A stretch of 45,904 bases of DNA, taken from the NCBI GenBank assembly GCA_017447485.1, contig JAFSNI010000015.1:1-45904 (forward strand), given 5' to 3'. This stretch comes from Candidatus Saccharimonadota bacterium (GTDB lineage Bacteria > Patescibacteriota > Saccharimonadia > Saccharimonadales > Saccharimonadaceae). The stretch's first letter is position 1. The number at the start of each line of letters is the position of its first letter. A program made the position numbers and the translations under genes. Below the pieces are notes generated by a model. It was not told the DNA's origin, made no database searches, and worked only from the letters and a program-made list of their open reading frames with translations. Positions 15,453 to 23,271 of this stretch are shown here, piece by piece.

Positions 15453-15833
15453 CTAACTGCCGAAGTTCGGAAGAATAAATTTCAAGATGGCATAGATGAG
15501 GACGTAAGCGGCGAGGCCAATGACGATTTCAAAAATGCGACGCTTGGCTTTTCTAGTTTGCTCCTCGCTGCCACCGGCGGTGAGATATTGAATGCCGGCG
15601 ACGCCGATACCGATAGTGGCCAAAATGCCTACCCCAATAGTCATAATATCAATGACGAATTCTAAAATACAAATTATGCCGCCACCGTCTGCGTCATCGG
15701 CTTTGCTGGCGCAATCTTTTAAGATAGCAGCTTCGACGCCAAAAGTCTCTGGGGTAGTGGTGGCAAAAACTGGTTGCGTGCACACTGATAACCCGAGGAT
15801 AAAAGCGACGGCTGATATTAAAAATTTCTTCAT
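15453..15833 (-). CDS. TrbC/VirB2-like pilin-type membrane protein
   Basis: 126 residues. Signal peptide (MKKFLISAVAFILGLSVCTQPVFA, cleavage after ALA-like VFA), a short Cys-containing loop, then two hydrophobic segments (IDIMTIGVGILATIGIGVAGIQYLTAGG and IFEIVIGLAAYVLIYAILKFIL) joined by a basic loop (SEEQTRKAKRR). This is the layout of the small VirB2/TrbC family. No other type IV secretion gene is in the window, so it may be an orphan or work with a system elsewhere. It sits between rpoD (8-base gap) and the lipid kinase. Confidence 0.6.
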   Translation of the reverse strand: MKKFLISAVAFILGLSVCTQPVFATTTPETFGVEAAILKDCASKADDADGGGIICILEFVIDIMTIGVGILATIGIGVAGIQYLTAGGSEEQTRKAKRRIFEIVIGLAAYVLIYAILKFILPNFGS

Positions 15834-15841
15834 GTGGTCTC

Positions 15842-16813
15842 CTATCTTAAATATTCGTGTAATTTTTTAGTGTCTTTATTCTTGCGGAGTTTTGAGAGGG
15901 CTTTCGCTTCAATCTGGCGAATACGCTCGCGGGTGACGTCAAATTCGTTGCCGACTTCCTCGAGTGTGTGCGGACGGCCGCCACCAATACCAAAGCGGAG
16001 GCGAATAATTTTTTGCTCACGGTCAGTTAAAGTGGCGATGATTTCGGAAAGTTGCTCTTTTAAGATTTGGTTTGCGGCGGAATCTTCAGGCGAATCACGC
16101 TCTTCGTCTTCGACAAAATCACCAAGCACAGAATCTTCATCGTCGCCTTCGCGGCCGACGGAAGCATCGAGCGAAGCGATGTCTTGTTTAATGCGCATAA
16201 CGTAGTCGATTTTTTCTGGCTCGAGGCCGAGCTCCTCGGCGATTTCTTCGTTGGTTGGTTCACGGTTTAGTTCGGTAGTGAGCTTACGGGTCGTGCGCAA
16301 AACTTTGTTGATGGTTTCGACCATGTGAACTGGAATGCGGATGGTGCGGGCTTGGTCAGCGATAGCACGGGTAATGGCCTGGCGCACCCACCAGGTGGCG
16401 TAAGTTGAGAACTTGAAGCCTTTGGCCGGATCAAATTTTTCAACAGCGCGCAAGAGACCAGTATTCCCTTCCTGAATTAGGTCAAGGAAATCGAGGCCGC
16501 GGCCGCCATAACGCTTGGCGATAGAGACGACGAGGCGCATATTGGACTCGACCATTTTGTCTTTGGCTTTTTTGTCACCCTTGACAATGCGGTCAGCAAG
16601 GTCGGCTTCTTCTTCAGGCGTTAAAAGCGGGATTTTACCAATTTCGCGGAGGTAGAGGCGTACCGAATCATCTGCGAAAGCGTCGACATTCTCAGCAGTA
16701 ATCGCAAGATCCTCGTCGGAAAGTTCCTCTTCGTTTTCAAGATCGTCAGATTCTGGTTCATCAAAATCGAGAGCCAAATCTTTTACGTTCAAAATATCAT
16801 CGTTAGAGCTCAT
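15842..16813 (-). CDS. rpoD: Primary sigma factor (sigma-70, RpoD/SigA)
   Basis: 323 residues from ATG 16813; a TTG 9 bases earlier is less likely because it abuts the -10. Region 1.2 ([21 protein letters not shown]), region 2 with [23 protein letters not shown] and [18 protein letters not shown], region 3, and region 4 with [12 protein letters not shown] and the C-terminal LHEYLR are all present. Region 1.1 and the non-conserved insert are missing, replaced by a short acidic leader, so this is a minimal primary sigma. TATACT lies 8 bases before the ATG. The dnaG-rpoD order is the classical macromolecular-synthesis pairing. Confidence 0.96.
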   Translation of the reverse strand: MSSNDDILNVKDLALDFDEPESDDLENEEELSDEDLAITAENVDAFADDSVRLYLREIGKIPLLTPEEEADLADRIVKGDKKAKDKMVESNMRLVVSIAKRYGGRGLDFLDLIQEGNTGLLRAVEKFDPAKGFKFSTYATWWVRQAITRAIADQARTIRIPVHMVETINKVLRTTRKLTTELNREPTNEEIAEELGLEPEKIDYVMRIKQDIASLDASVGREGDDEDSVLGDFVEDEERDSPEDSAANQILKEQLSEIIATLTDREQKIIRLRFGIGGGRPHTLEEVGNEFDVTRERIRQIEAKALSKLRKNKDTKKLHEYLR

Positions 16814-16821
16814 TAGGTACA

Positions 16822-16827
16822 AGTATA
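16822..16827 (-). promoter_or_regulatory. Candidate near-leaderless -10 of rpoD
   Basis: TATACT, 8 bases before ATG 16813, in the gap after dnaG. No Shine-Dalgarno. Confidence 0.4.
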
Positions 16828-16835
16828 GTCTATTT

Positions 16836-18470
16836 TTAAGTTTTTTGCAAGTCGGCGATATCTTTCAAAGTTTCCAAATATTCGTCACTGTCTTCGTCGA
16901 GAGAGGCGAGTTTTTCATTCAATTCAGCGATTTTTTGTTTGTTTAGTTCCATCTCATAACGTTTCATCAGTTCGGCAGCCTCTTTTTCATAATCTAGAGC
17001 ATTAATCCCCTCGTGCTCGCGGTTAAAAACTAGTTCAAGCTCATCGATTTTAGACTCATCTTCCGGCAAATCAAAAGGAATGTCGGTTTTAACGATGCCA
17101 CCAAAAATCTTAAGAGCTAGCAAACTATCTTCAAGTTTTTTAAGGTTGTCGGATTTCAGCTCGGTTTTAGGTTTTTTGAAATGTCTGCGCGAGGCGGACT
17201 GTTCTAATTTTTTGTTCAGGCGGTCGCCTTTTTCGCGCAAGATTTCAACTTCGACGCCGAGTTTTTTAGCAACTTTTTCTTCATAACTAGCGCGTTCGAT
17301 TTCGTCTTTAACATAAGACAAAAGTTTTAGAGCGACGTCGGAATATTTTTTCTTATCTGGGGCGAGGCGGAGGTTTAAGTTTTCTTCGTATTTATTAAGG
17401 AGCCAATCAACAGCGGGGACACGCTCCTCGATGGCGGCTTGCCAGAGCTTTGGATCTTTTTGAATCAGCTCATCAGGGTCTTTGGCGCCGTGGTAGTTTG
17501 AAATGACGGTGAGATCGATGCCAAGGTCACCGGCAAGCATGATGGCGCGCTCGGTGGCTTTAATGCCAGCAGCGTCGCCGTCATAAGCGAGGCGAATGTC
17601 AGAAGTGAGGTTTGAAAGCGATTTTAAATGTTGTTCGGTCATGGCAGTACCGGAAGTTGCAACGGCTTCTTTAACGCCGGCTTGGTGGGACGAAATAACA
17701 TCCATGTTGCCTTCGACGATGACAACAAAACCGTTTCTCCTGATAGACTCTTTGGCGTTGTGAAGACCGAAAATGAAGCGAGATTTATTAAACAAAATAG
17801 TTTCGGGAGTGTTTAAGTATTTGGGTTCACCTTTATCCAGGATGCGGGCGGTGAAGCCGATGATATTGCCGGTGGTATCGATAAATGGAACCATCATGCG
17901 GCCTTTGAAGAGGTCGGTTTTGAAGCGGTTGAGGAGCCCGGCGTCATCTAGTTCCCTTTCCGAAAAGCCACGTTTTTTTAGGACTTCGAGTAGAGCTTTT
18001 CCGGAGGCAGGAGAATAGCCGATTTTAAATTCTTCGATGGTTTTTCGGACCATGTGGCGCTTGTAAAAAACGTAGTCGCGAGCATCCTTACTGCGAACGA
18101 GGCAGGCCTGGTAATATTTAGTGGCGAGAGTTAAAGCTTCTTTGGCGCGAAGTTTACGTTTAGTGACGGCGGAGTCACCACCATGGTATTTTGAGAGGTC
18201 AACGCCGGCCTGGGCGGCGAGTTTCTCCATGGCTTCGCGGAAAGAGATGCCTTCGACTTCCATGACGAAGGTGAAGATGTCGCCACCCTTGTTGGCGGAA
18301 AAATCGTGCCAAATGCCTTTTTCAGGCGAGACCATAAAGCTTGGGGTTTTGTCGACACCCCAAGGAGAGTGCCCCTTCAAAGTGCGGCCGGCACGTTTCA
18401 ACTCTACGTATTGGCCAACGACGTCCTCCACCGCGAGACGAGATTTGATTTCTTCTTTCGCGTCTTGCAT
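16836..18470 (-). CDS. dnaG: DNA primase DnaG lacking zinc-binding residues
   Basis: Makes RNA primers at the replication fork. 544 residues. The N-terminal zinc-domain fold is recognisable ([17 protein letters not shown]...KGGD), but all four ligands are replaced: Ser35, Gly38, Asp56 and Ala59 stand where Cys, His, Cys and Cys belong. The RNA-polymerase domain follows, with TOPRIM motifs [10 protein letters not shown] and AYDGDAAG. A short C-terminal helical region would bind DnaB. Total length is below the usual 580-600. It is divergent from the membrane-protein gene at 18489, with 18 bases between. Confidence 0.94.
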   Translation of the reverse strand: MQDAKEEIKSRLAVEDVVGQYVELKRAGRTLKGHSPWGVDKTPSFMVSPEKGIWHDFSANKGGDIFTFVMEVEGISFREAMEKLAAQAGVDLSKYHGGDSAVTKRKLRAKEALTLATKYYQACLVRSKDARDYVFYKRHMVRKTIEEFKIGYSPASGKALLEVLKKRGFSERELDDAGLLNRFKTDLFKGRMMVPFIDTTGNIIGFTARILDKGEPKYLNTPETILFNKSRFIFGLHNAKESIRRNGFVVIVEGNMDVISSHQAGVKEAVATSGTAMTEQHLKSLSNLTSDIRLAYDGDAAGIKATERAIMLAGDLGIDLTVISNYHGAKDPDELIQKDPKLWQAAIEERVPAVDWLLNKYEENLNLRLAPDKKKYSDVALKLLSYVKDEIERASYEEKVAKKLGVEVEILREKGDRLNKKLEQSASRRHFKKPKTELKSDNLKKLEDSLLALKIFGGIVKTDIPFDLPEDESKIDELELVFNREHEGINALDYEKEAAELMKRYEMELNKQKIAELNEKLASLDEDSDEYLETLKDIADLQKT

Positions 18471-18474
18471 ATGA

Positions 18475-18487
18475 TATAATTATAGCA
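18475..18487. promoter_or_regulatory. Overlapping divergent extended -10 promoters (dnaG minus, membrane protein plus)
   Basis: The 18 bases between the two ATGs form an imperfect palindrome holding two TATAAT boxes: 18475-18480 on plus (preceded by TGA) and 18479-18484 on minus (preceded by TGC). They share two bases, and each lies 8 bases from its ATG. The two promoters cannot be occupied at the same time. Confidence 0.6.
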
Positions 18488-18488
18488 T

Positions 18489-19097
18489 ATGGATGGACAA
18501 GATTATCTGAATCAAATCTCGGCGACGGTGCGGCCGGCGAAAAAGTCGAAAATGAGTTTCATGAATTCGACAATTTTTAAGGTGATTGCTGGGGCGGTGG
18601 TAGCGTTTATTCTGATTGCGATCGTGGGCGGGATTATTAACGGTGGCAAAGCTGGAGCAAAAGACCAAGCAATTGCCCTGAAGCTTAACATAGACAGCAC
18701 TCTTTCAGTAATTTCGAAATATCAGCCGAGCGTAAAGTCATCTGACCTGCGTTCTTCTTCGGCGTCTTTGTATTCGGTTTTATCTAATACAAGTCGGGAG
18801 TTGACGAGTTTTATTACGGAGAAATATGAGTATAATGCAAAAAATGACGATAAAAAATTTGCGGACGATGTGGATTTAGAGCGTGACGGGCTAGAGTCGG
18901 CGCTGTTTGAAGCGAAGATTAATGGGGTTTTGGACCAGGTCTATGCAAATAAAATGGCGTATGTGGTTTCGCTGATTTCTGCAAGGGAGACGGGCCTTTA
19001 TAATGCGACCTCAAACGAGGACTTGCAATCTTTGCTGACGACATCTTATAATAGCTTGAAGAATCTTTACGATAAGTTTAATGATTTTCAAAAATAA
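18489..19097 (+). CDS. Unknown single-pass membrane protein
   Basis: Not recognised. 202 residues: a short cytosolic head with a basic patch, one membrane helix (about 29-49, VIAGAVVAFILIAIVGGII), then an extracytoplasmic helical domain of about 150 residues rich in Ser, Asp, Lys and Leu with no cysteine. It is probably co-transcribed with mscL, 12 bases downstream, which suggests an envelope or turgor-related role but does not show it. It shares an overlapping divergent promoter with dnaG. Confidence 0.7.
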   Translation: MDGQDYLNQISATVRPAKKSKMSFMNSTIFKVIAGAVVAFILIAIVGGIINGGKAGAKDQAIALKLNIDSTLSVISKYQPSVKSSDLRSSSASLYSVLSNTSRELTSFITEKYEYNAKNDDKKFADDVDLERDGLESALFEAKINGVLDQVYANKMAYVVSLISARETGLYNATSNEDLQSLLTTSYNSLKNLYDKFNDFQK

Positions 19098-19109
19098 GAA
19101 AGGAGTTTT

Positions 19110-19541
19110 ATGGCGGAAATCAAAGCAAAAGAAAAATTTGAAGAGGCACGGGCGCGGAATTCGAAGTTTAAGGACGAGTTCATTGAGTTTATTAACCGTG
19201 GGTCGGTAGTTGACCTTGCAGTAGGCGTCGCAGTGGGCGGGGCGTTTACGGCGATCGTTAATTCCCTAGTGAACGATATCGTGATGCCGATTGTGGGCTT
19301 GATTGGTGGGGGTGTCGATTTTACCGATCTTAAAATTGTGATTCCGAATTTCTTTGGCGGGAATACGGAAGCGGTGATTGCATATGGTAATTTTATCCAA
19401 AATGTGGTGCAATTCTTAATTATCGCTTGGGTGATTTTCATGATTATCAAAGCGATGAACCGGATCAACCGCCGCAAAGAAGCACGCGAAGCGAAAGCTG
19501 CAGCCAAAAAGGCAGAAAAAGCAGAAGCAGTGAAAAAATAA
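19110..19541 (+). CDS. mscL: Large-conductance mechanosensitive channel MscL
   Basis: Pentameric safety valve of the inner membrane. 143 residues. N-terminal helix ending in FIEFINRGSVVDLAVGVAVGGAFTAIVNSLVNDIVMPIVGL (TM1, with the gate-forming small residues), a periplasmic loop, TM2 (FIQNVVQFLIIAWVIFMII) and a Lys/Ala-rich C-terminal coil. AAAGGAG precedes the ATG. Its terminator lies inside the next, convergent gene. Confidence 0.96.
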   Translation: MAEIKAKEKFEEARARNSKFKDEFIEFINRGSVVDLAVGVAVGGAFTAIVNSLVNDIVMPIVGLIGGGVDFTDLKIVIPNFFGGNTEAVIAYGNFIQNVVQFLIIAWVIFMIIKAMNRINRRKEAREAKAAAKKAEKAEAVKK

Positions 19542-19847
19542 TTAGCTTAAATTATAGCTTAAGCGGACGAGGTCTTCTAGCTCGTCCGTTTTTAGTTGAT
19601 CGCCGGCGAGGACGATTTCGATGCCACCGCGGCCAAAGTAACGCGACTCCATGACTGATTCATATTTTTCGGTTAATAACTTGCGGAGTTCAGCGTCGGT
19701 GCGGACTTCGATGGTGTTTTTGTTGACAACGAGAAAAACTTTGTCGGCTTTATAGAAAAGGTCGCGGGATTTTTCGCCGTTTTCAGAAGTTTCGGTTTTT
19801 TTCTCGTAATTGCCGATGCCGGTTACTTTAGAAAGGTCAAATACCAT
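19542..19847 (-). CDS. MmcQ/YjbR-like small protein
   Basis: 101 residues. The KVFLVVNKNTIEVRTDAELRKLLTEKY region and the C-terminal DELEDLVRLSYNLS follow the MmcQ/YjbR family, whose cellular role is not settled (a double-wing DNA-binding-like fold is described). Start supported by AGGAG 8 bases upstream. The first 25 bases overlap the end of orn, and the stop abuts the stop of mscL. Confidence 0.6.
   Translation of the reverse strand: MVFDLSKVTGIGNYEKKTETSENGEKSRDLFYKADKVFLVVNKNTIEVRTDAELRKLLTEKYESVMESRYFGRGGIEIVLAGDQLKTDELEDLVRLSYNLS
19564..19593 (+). terminator. Terminator of mscL, inside the convergent coding region
   Basis: An 8-bp stem CGGACGAG / CTCGTCCG with a 9-base loop, followed by TTTTT. 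It starts 23 bases after the mscL stop and lies entirely within the last codons of the minus-strand YjbR-like gene. Confidence 0.8.
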
Positions 19848-20347
19848 TTTAATTCTCCTATTGAGCCTTCAATGTCATCGAGCGCGCGATGAGTTTCAGG
19901 CTTGGTAAATTTTTTGTTCAGGGCGTTTTCAAAGTAAATTTTCCAGGCAGAGACGTCAAGCATACGATAATGAAGCCTTTGGTTTAAGAGCGGCATTTCC
20001 CTTTCGATGAATTTGCGGTCTTGATGAATGGAATTGCCGGCGAGATAAACTTCTTTACCGAAATATTGATCGAGAAAATCAAGAAGTTCGCCCTCAACGG
20101 CTTTAATTGGTTGGCCCTTAGTGTTTTGAGCAAAAAGTGCATCGCGAGTTTTTTGGTTTTTATCCCAAAACTCGCCTTGCATGCGAGTTTGCATGAGTTT
20201 TTCGTCAACTTTGACAACGGCGGTCATGCGAGCGATTTCGTTTAATTTCATGTCGGTCGCGATAGCGGCGACTTCGAGAATTTTGTCTTTTTCTGGCTCA
20301 AGGCCGGTCATCTCTAAATCGATCCAAAATAGTTTGGCTTTTTTCAT
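19823..20347 (-). CDS. orn: Oligoribonuclease
   Basis: Degrades short oligoribonucleotides, the last step of RNA turnover. 174 residues, close to the usual 180. DEDDh exonuclease motifs are visible: WIDLEMTGLEPEKD (Exo I), LAGNSIHQDRKFI (Exo II) and HRALDDIEGSI (Exo III with catalytic His and Asp). The ATG shares one base with the argS stop (TAATG), so translation is coupled. Confidence 0.95.
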   Translation of the reverse strand: MKKAKLFWIDLEMTGLEPEKDKILEVAAIATDMKLNEIARMTAVVKVDEKLMQTRMQGEFWDKNQKTRDALFAQNTKGQPIKAVEGELLDFLDQYFGKEVYLAGNSIHQDRKFIEREMPLLNQRLHYRMLDVSAWKIYFENALNKKFTKPETHRALDDIEGSIGELKWYLTFLK

Positions 20348-21981
20348 TACATTTCCTCCGGAATTTTAATGCCAAGAATGTCGAGGCCGTGGGTCATGAT
20401 GGCTAGATATACTTTGACAATTTTTACACGTTCAGATTCTTCTTTAGCGCCAGCGACCTGGCAGTTTTCGTAGAATCTCGAGAAATCTTGAGCGAGTTCG
20501 TATAGATAATTTGCGACTTTGTGTGGGGCCATTTCGGCGACCGACTCTTGTAAAACGTTTTTATATTCTAGGAGTTTTTTGATGATGTTTTTCTCATATA
20601 TATTATATATATATTCATCAATTTGGGTCTGGTTGTTGCAATTTGACAAAATTTTCTTAGCACGGACGGCGGAATAGAGGAGATACGGGCCGGAGTTGCC
20701 GGTCATTTTGACCGATTCTTTCGGGTCGAAAATGATATCGCCACCCATTTTGTATTTTAAGAAAGCATATTTCGTGGCGGCGAGAGAGACTTTTTCGTCG
20801 GTCGAATCATAGGCAGATTTTAGTTCGTCTCTCACGAGGTCGAGAACGTCGACGGCCTTTAAGAAGTTCCCTTTCCGCGAAGACATTTTGACATTGCCTG
20901 GAAGTTTAACGAGACCATGAGTCAAATGCGTAGTTTTTTCAACCAGTTCTGGCGCGTATTGCTCAACAGATTTCAGGACGACAGCCATGTAATCTTTTTG
21001 CTCGTTGCCGGTGATGACGACGGATTTGTCGAAATGGTAGTCTTTATCTTTCGTGAAAATCAGTCCAACATCTTTAGCTTCGTAGGTTGGGACGCCTTCT
21101 TTGTTGATGAAGACGCGGGTGTGGAGGCCGTATGGCTCGCCCTTAAAAACGACGGCGCCGTCAGATTTTTCGTAGACACCAGCTTCGAGTTCGCGTTTTA
21201 CGGTTTCAAGACCGAGTTTTGCGACGGTAGACTCTGGGTAGTATTTATCGAATTTCACGCCGATTTTAGCATAAAAATCGTTAAAATATTCGTAGCTTAA
21301 CTCGCGACCTTTCCAGTAAACTTCGGCAAGCTTGGAATCGTGGAGATTTTCGGAATTGATTTTGTAGATTTCTTTGTTGAGCTTCGTGATTTCTTGTTTA
21401 GCGGCTTCGTCTTCTTCATAAGCAGCCGTGCCTTCGACATAACTTTTTGCGATGTCTTCGATTGTTAGATTGTCGATGTCTTTTTGGAGCAGAATGTACA
21501 TGGTTTTCGCAACATGGAGGCCGACGTCGCCGCCGAAGTTGGCGCGGATAACTTTGGCACCGGCGTATTCGTAAAGGCGAGAAATCGAGTCACCCATGAT
21601 GGACGTATAGAGGTGGCCGACGTGGAGGACCTTGAATGGGTTTGGGTCGCTAAACTCGCAAATTACCGTTTTGCCAGCGAAGTTGCTTGAGACGATTTCG
21701 TTTGCAAAATCGTCGTTTAATGCGTCGAGTTTTTGATTGAGATATTTGTCTGAAAGTTTAAAGTTCAAAAATCCAGGGTTAGAAATTTCGGCATCTAATT
21801 CATTGTTTAATTCCTCGGCAATTTGCATCGGAGATTTATGTAAGTCTTTCGCGAGCCTTAACGGAGCGTTAGTGGAGTAATCGGCATCAATGTTCTCTGG
21901 AGACGGGGTGATTTCAGGGTCAAAATCAAGATTGTATAAATTTTTTATAGCTTGTTTTAAATTTTCCCTGATTTCGTCCAT
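20347..21981 (-). CDS. argS: Arginyl-tRNA synthetase
   Basis: Class I synthetase charging tRNA-Arg. 544 residues. HIGH-type motif LHVGHLYTSIMGD at about 120, KMSSRKGN near 375, and an all-helical DALR anticodon-binding domain at the C-terminus (SAVRAKKIL ... LAQDFSRFYENCQV). The N-terminal additional domain is present but short. It heads an operon with orn and the YjbR-like gene. TGG-TATAAT lies 11 bases before the ATG, giving a very short leader without Shine-Dalgarno. A tRNA-Arg lies 1.2 kb away. Confidence 0.96.
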   Translation of the reverse strand: MDEIRENLKQAIKNLYNLDFDPEITPSPENIDADYSTNAPLRLAKDLHKSPMQIAEELNNELDAEISNPGFLNFKLSDKYLNQKLDALNDDFANEIVSSNFAGKTVICEFSDPNPFKVLHVGHLYTSIMGDSISRLYEYAGAKVIRANFGGDVGLHVAKTMYILLQKDIDNLTIEDIAKSYVEGTAAYEEDEAAKQEITKLNKEIYKINSENLHDSKLAEVYWKGRELSYEYFNDFYAKIGVKFDKYYPESTVAKLGLETVKRELEAGVYEKSDGAVVFKGEPYGLHTRVFINKEGVPTYEAKDVGLIFTKDKDYHFDKSVVITGNEQKDYMAVVLKSVEQYAPELVEKTTHLTHGLVKLPGNVKMSSRKGNFLKAVDVLDLVRDELKSAYDSTDEKVSLAATKYAFLKYKMGGDIIFDPKESVKMTGNSGPYLLYSAVRAKKILSNCNNQTQIDEYIYNIYEKNIIKKLLEYKNVLQESVAEMAPHKVANYLYELAQDFSRFYENCQVAGAKEESERVKIVKVYLAIMTHGLDILGIKIPEEM

Positions 21982-21992
21982 ATATAATATAT

Positions 21993-22001
21993 ATTATACC
22001 A
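21993..22001 (-). promoter_or_regulatory. Extended -10 promoter of argS
   Basis: TGG-TATAAT with 11 bases to the ATG at 21981 and no Shine-Dalgarno. It lies back to back with the tRNA-Gly promoter. Confidence 0.5.
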
Positions 22002-22016
22002 TATCTTATAAAAATG

Positions 22017-22025
22017 TGGTATAAT
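22017..22025 (+). promoter_or_regulatory. Extended -10 promoter of tRNA-Gly
   Basis: TGG-TATAAT ending 10 bases before the tRNA 5' end. Confidence 0.6.
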
Positions 22026-22035
22026 AGGGGTAGCT

Positions 22036-22110
22036 GCGGGTATCGTATAGCGGCTATTATGTATCCTTCCCAAGGATGAGATTGGGGTCCGACTCCCCAT
22101 ACCCGCACCA
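22036..22110 (+). tRNA. tRNA-Gly (CCC)
   Basis: Acceptor GCGGGTA/TACCCGC, anticodon stem TATCC/GGATG with loop TTCCCAA (anticodon CCC), T-arm TGGGG TCCGACT CCCCA, discriminator A and encoded CCA. Length 75 bases. Confidence 0.95.
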
Positions 22111-22111
22111 A

Positions 22112-22132
22112 CGCCTCTCGGGGCGATTTTTT
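22112..22132 (+). terminator. Terminator of tRNA-Gly
   Basis: CGCCT / GGGCG stem with a CTCG loop, then A and six T. The T-run touches the stop codon of the convergent foldase gene. Confidence 0.75.
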
Positions 22133-23138
22133 ATTCGTTCGGGGTGATGGTGACGAATTCTTGGATTTTGTTTTCGTCGCGGAGGGCGGCCATGCGGCTG
22201 TTAAACTCAGTGAATGGGACTTTGATCGAAACGAAGTTAACCTCGGTGTCGGTTTTGGCGATGAGTTTGACGAAATAGTAGCCGTCGCCACTCATAGAGA
22301 TAAAGCGACCAGATTGCTGACTAGGCTCAAGTTTGAAGGCTTCGGCTGCGCGGCCGCCGTCGATGTTTTGGTTCGGGACCATGCCGCCAGTTTCCTCATA
22401 AATAATGGCATCGCCAAGAGTTTCGGCGACAGCGGTGTAATCCCCGCCATTTTCAGCGAGCAGAGCTTCAACTCTCGCGGCGGTTTTGTTTGCGGTTTCA
22501 TCAATAGTAATTTCAACCTTAGACTTTAAAAGGGTTAGATAGAGCATTCTTTCATATTCGCTTTTATCTAGACCAAAGTTATCGCTAACGATCTTCATGA
22601 AACTTTCTTCGCTACGCTCGGTGCCGCCAATACTCAAGTGACGGGCAAACTCATTAGCAACTTCTTCGTCGGTTACTTCAAGCTCTAATTCTTTGGCAAG
22701 TTTCGCTGCATAGGTAAAATCTTCAGACTCGGAGAGAGCAGCGCGCTTATACTGGAGACGCAGGTCGTTTTCGTTGCCTTGATTGTCAACATTGCCGGAT
22801 TGGCGTTCAATGGAAGTCATGCTGCTGCGATAAAACATGAGATAATCTGAGAAGGCGACGTTCTCGCCGTCAACAGTGGCGACCGGAACTGGCAAAATTT
22901 TGGTGACGCGGTAAAGCATTTCGTCGGTCATGCCAAATTGGTAAAGCGCCAGCCAACCACTAGTGAACAAAATTGCAATAACGATAACTGCGATTAAGAT
23001 AGTATTGATAACGACGCGGTGTTTGGTCCACTGAAGTGGGTATTTAAACTTGCGGCCGCGTGCGAGAACCTCCTCACGGCGCTCGTCGACCTTTTCCTGC
23101 TCGGTTTTTTTATTATCTTTTTTCTTGAACAAATTCAT
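22131..23138 (-). CDS. Membrane-anchored SurA/PrsA-like foldase
   Basis: 335 residues. A basic cytosolic head is followed by one membrane helix (about 43-66, VINTILIAVIVIAILFTSGWLAL). The outer part has a SurA N-like helical region (VATVDGENVAFSDYLMFYR ... YAAKLAKELELEVTDEEVANEFARH) and a parvulin-like rotamase region near the end (AEAFKLEPSQQSGRFISMSGDGYYFVKLI). It probably folds secreted or pilus proteins; the PPIase active site is too diverged to call catalysis. TGA-TATAAT lies 6 bases before the ATG. Confidence 0.75.
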   Translation of the reverse strand: MNLFKKKDNKKTEQEKVDERREEVLARGRKFKYPLQWTKHRVVINTILIAVIVIAILFTSGWLALYQFGMTDEMLYRVTKILPVPVATVDGENVAFSDYLMFYRSSMTSIERQSGNVDNQGNENDLRLQYKRAALSESEDFTYAAKLAKELELEVTDEEVANEFARHLSIGGTERSEESFMKIVSDNFGLDKSEYERMLYLTLLKSKVEITIDETANKTAARVEALLAENGGDYTAVAETLGDAIIYEETGGMVPNQNIDGGRAAEAFKLEPSQQSGRFISMSGDGYYFVKLIAKTDTEVNFVSIKVPFTEFNSRMAALRDENKIQEFVTITPNE

Positions 23139-23144
23139 ATATTT

Positions 23145-23153
23145 ATTATATCA
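23145..23153 (-). promoter_or_regulatory. Candidate leaderless extended -10 promoter of the foldase gene
   Basis: TGA-TATAAT, 6 bases before the ATG at 23138, between that gene and tRNA-Arg. Confidence 0.6.
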
Positions 23154-23156
23154 AAT

Positions 23157-23232
23157 TGGTGACTCGGGTGCGACTTGAACGCACAACCTTTTCCTTAGGA
23201 CGGAACTGCTCTATCCATTGAGCTACCGAGCC
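23157..23232 (-). tRNA. tRNA-Arg (CCT)
   Basis: Acceptor GGCTCGG/CCGAGTC (one G-T pair), D-stem GCTC/GAGC, anticodon loop GTCCTAA (anticodon CCT, reads AGG), T-arm GTGCG TTCAAGT CGCAC, discriminator A, encoded CCA. The first pair of the anticodon stem is a G-A mismatch. Length 76 bases. Confidence 0.94.
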
Positions 23233-23241
23233 ATATTTATT

Positions 23242-23250
23242 ATTATATCA
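23242..23250 (-). promoter_or_regulatory. Extended -10 promoter of tRNA-Arg
   Basis: TGA-TATAAT with 9 bases to the mature tRNA 5' end, so the transcript begins almost at the tRNA itself. Confidence 0.5.
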
Positions 23251-23256
23251 TTATTA

Positions 23257-23265
23257 TGGTATAAT
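23257..23265 (+). promoter_or_regulatory. Candidate leaderless extended -10 promoter of the ABC transporter operon
   Basis: TGG-TATAAT, exactly 6 bases before the ATG at 23272, no Shine-Dalgarno. Confidence 0.65.
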
Positions 23266-23271
23266 TAAAGC

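Noticed and set aside
16814-16822. TTG at 16822 as the rpoD start
   Set aside because: It abuts the candidate -10 box, leaving no room for transcription to start before it; the ATG at 16813 fits better.
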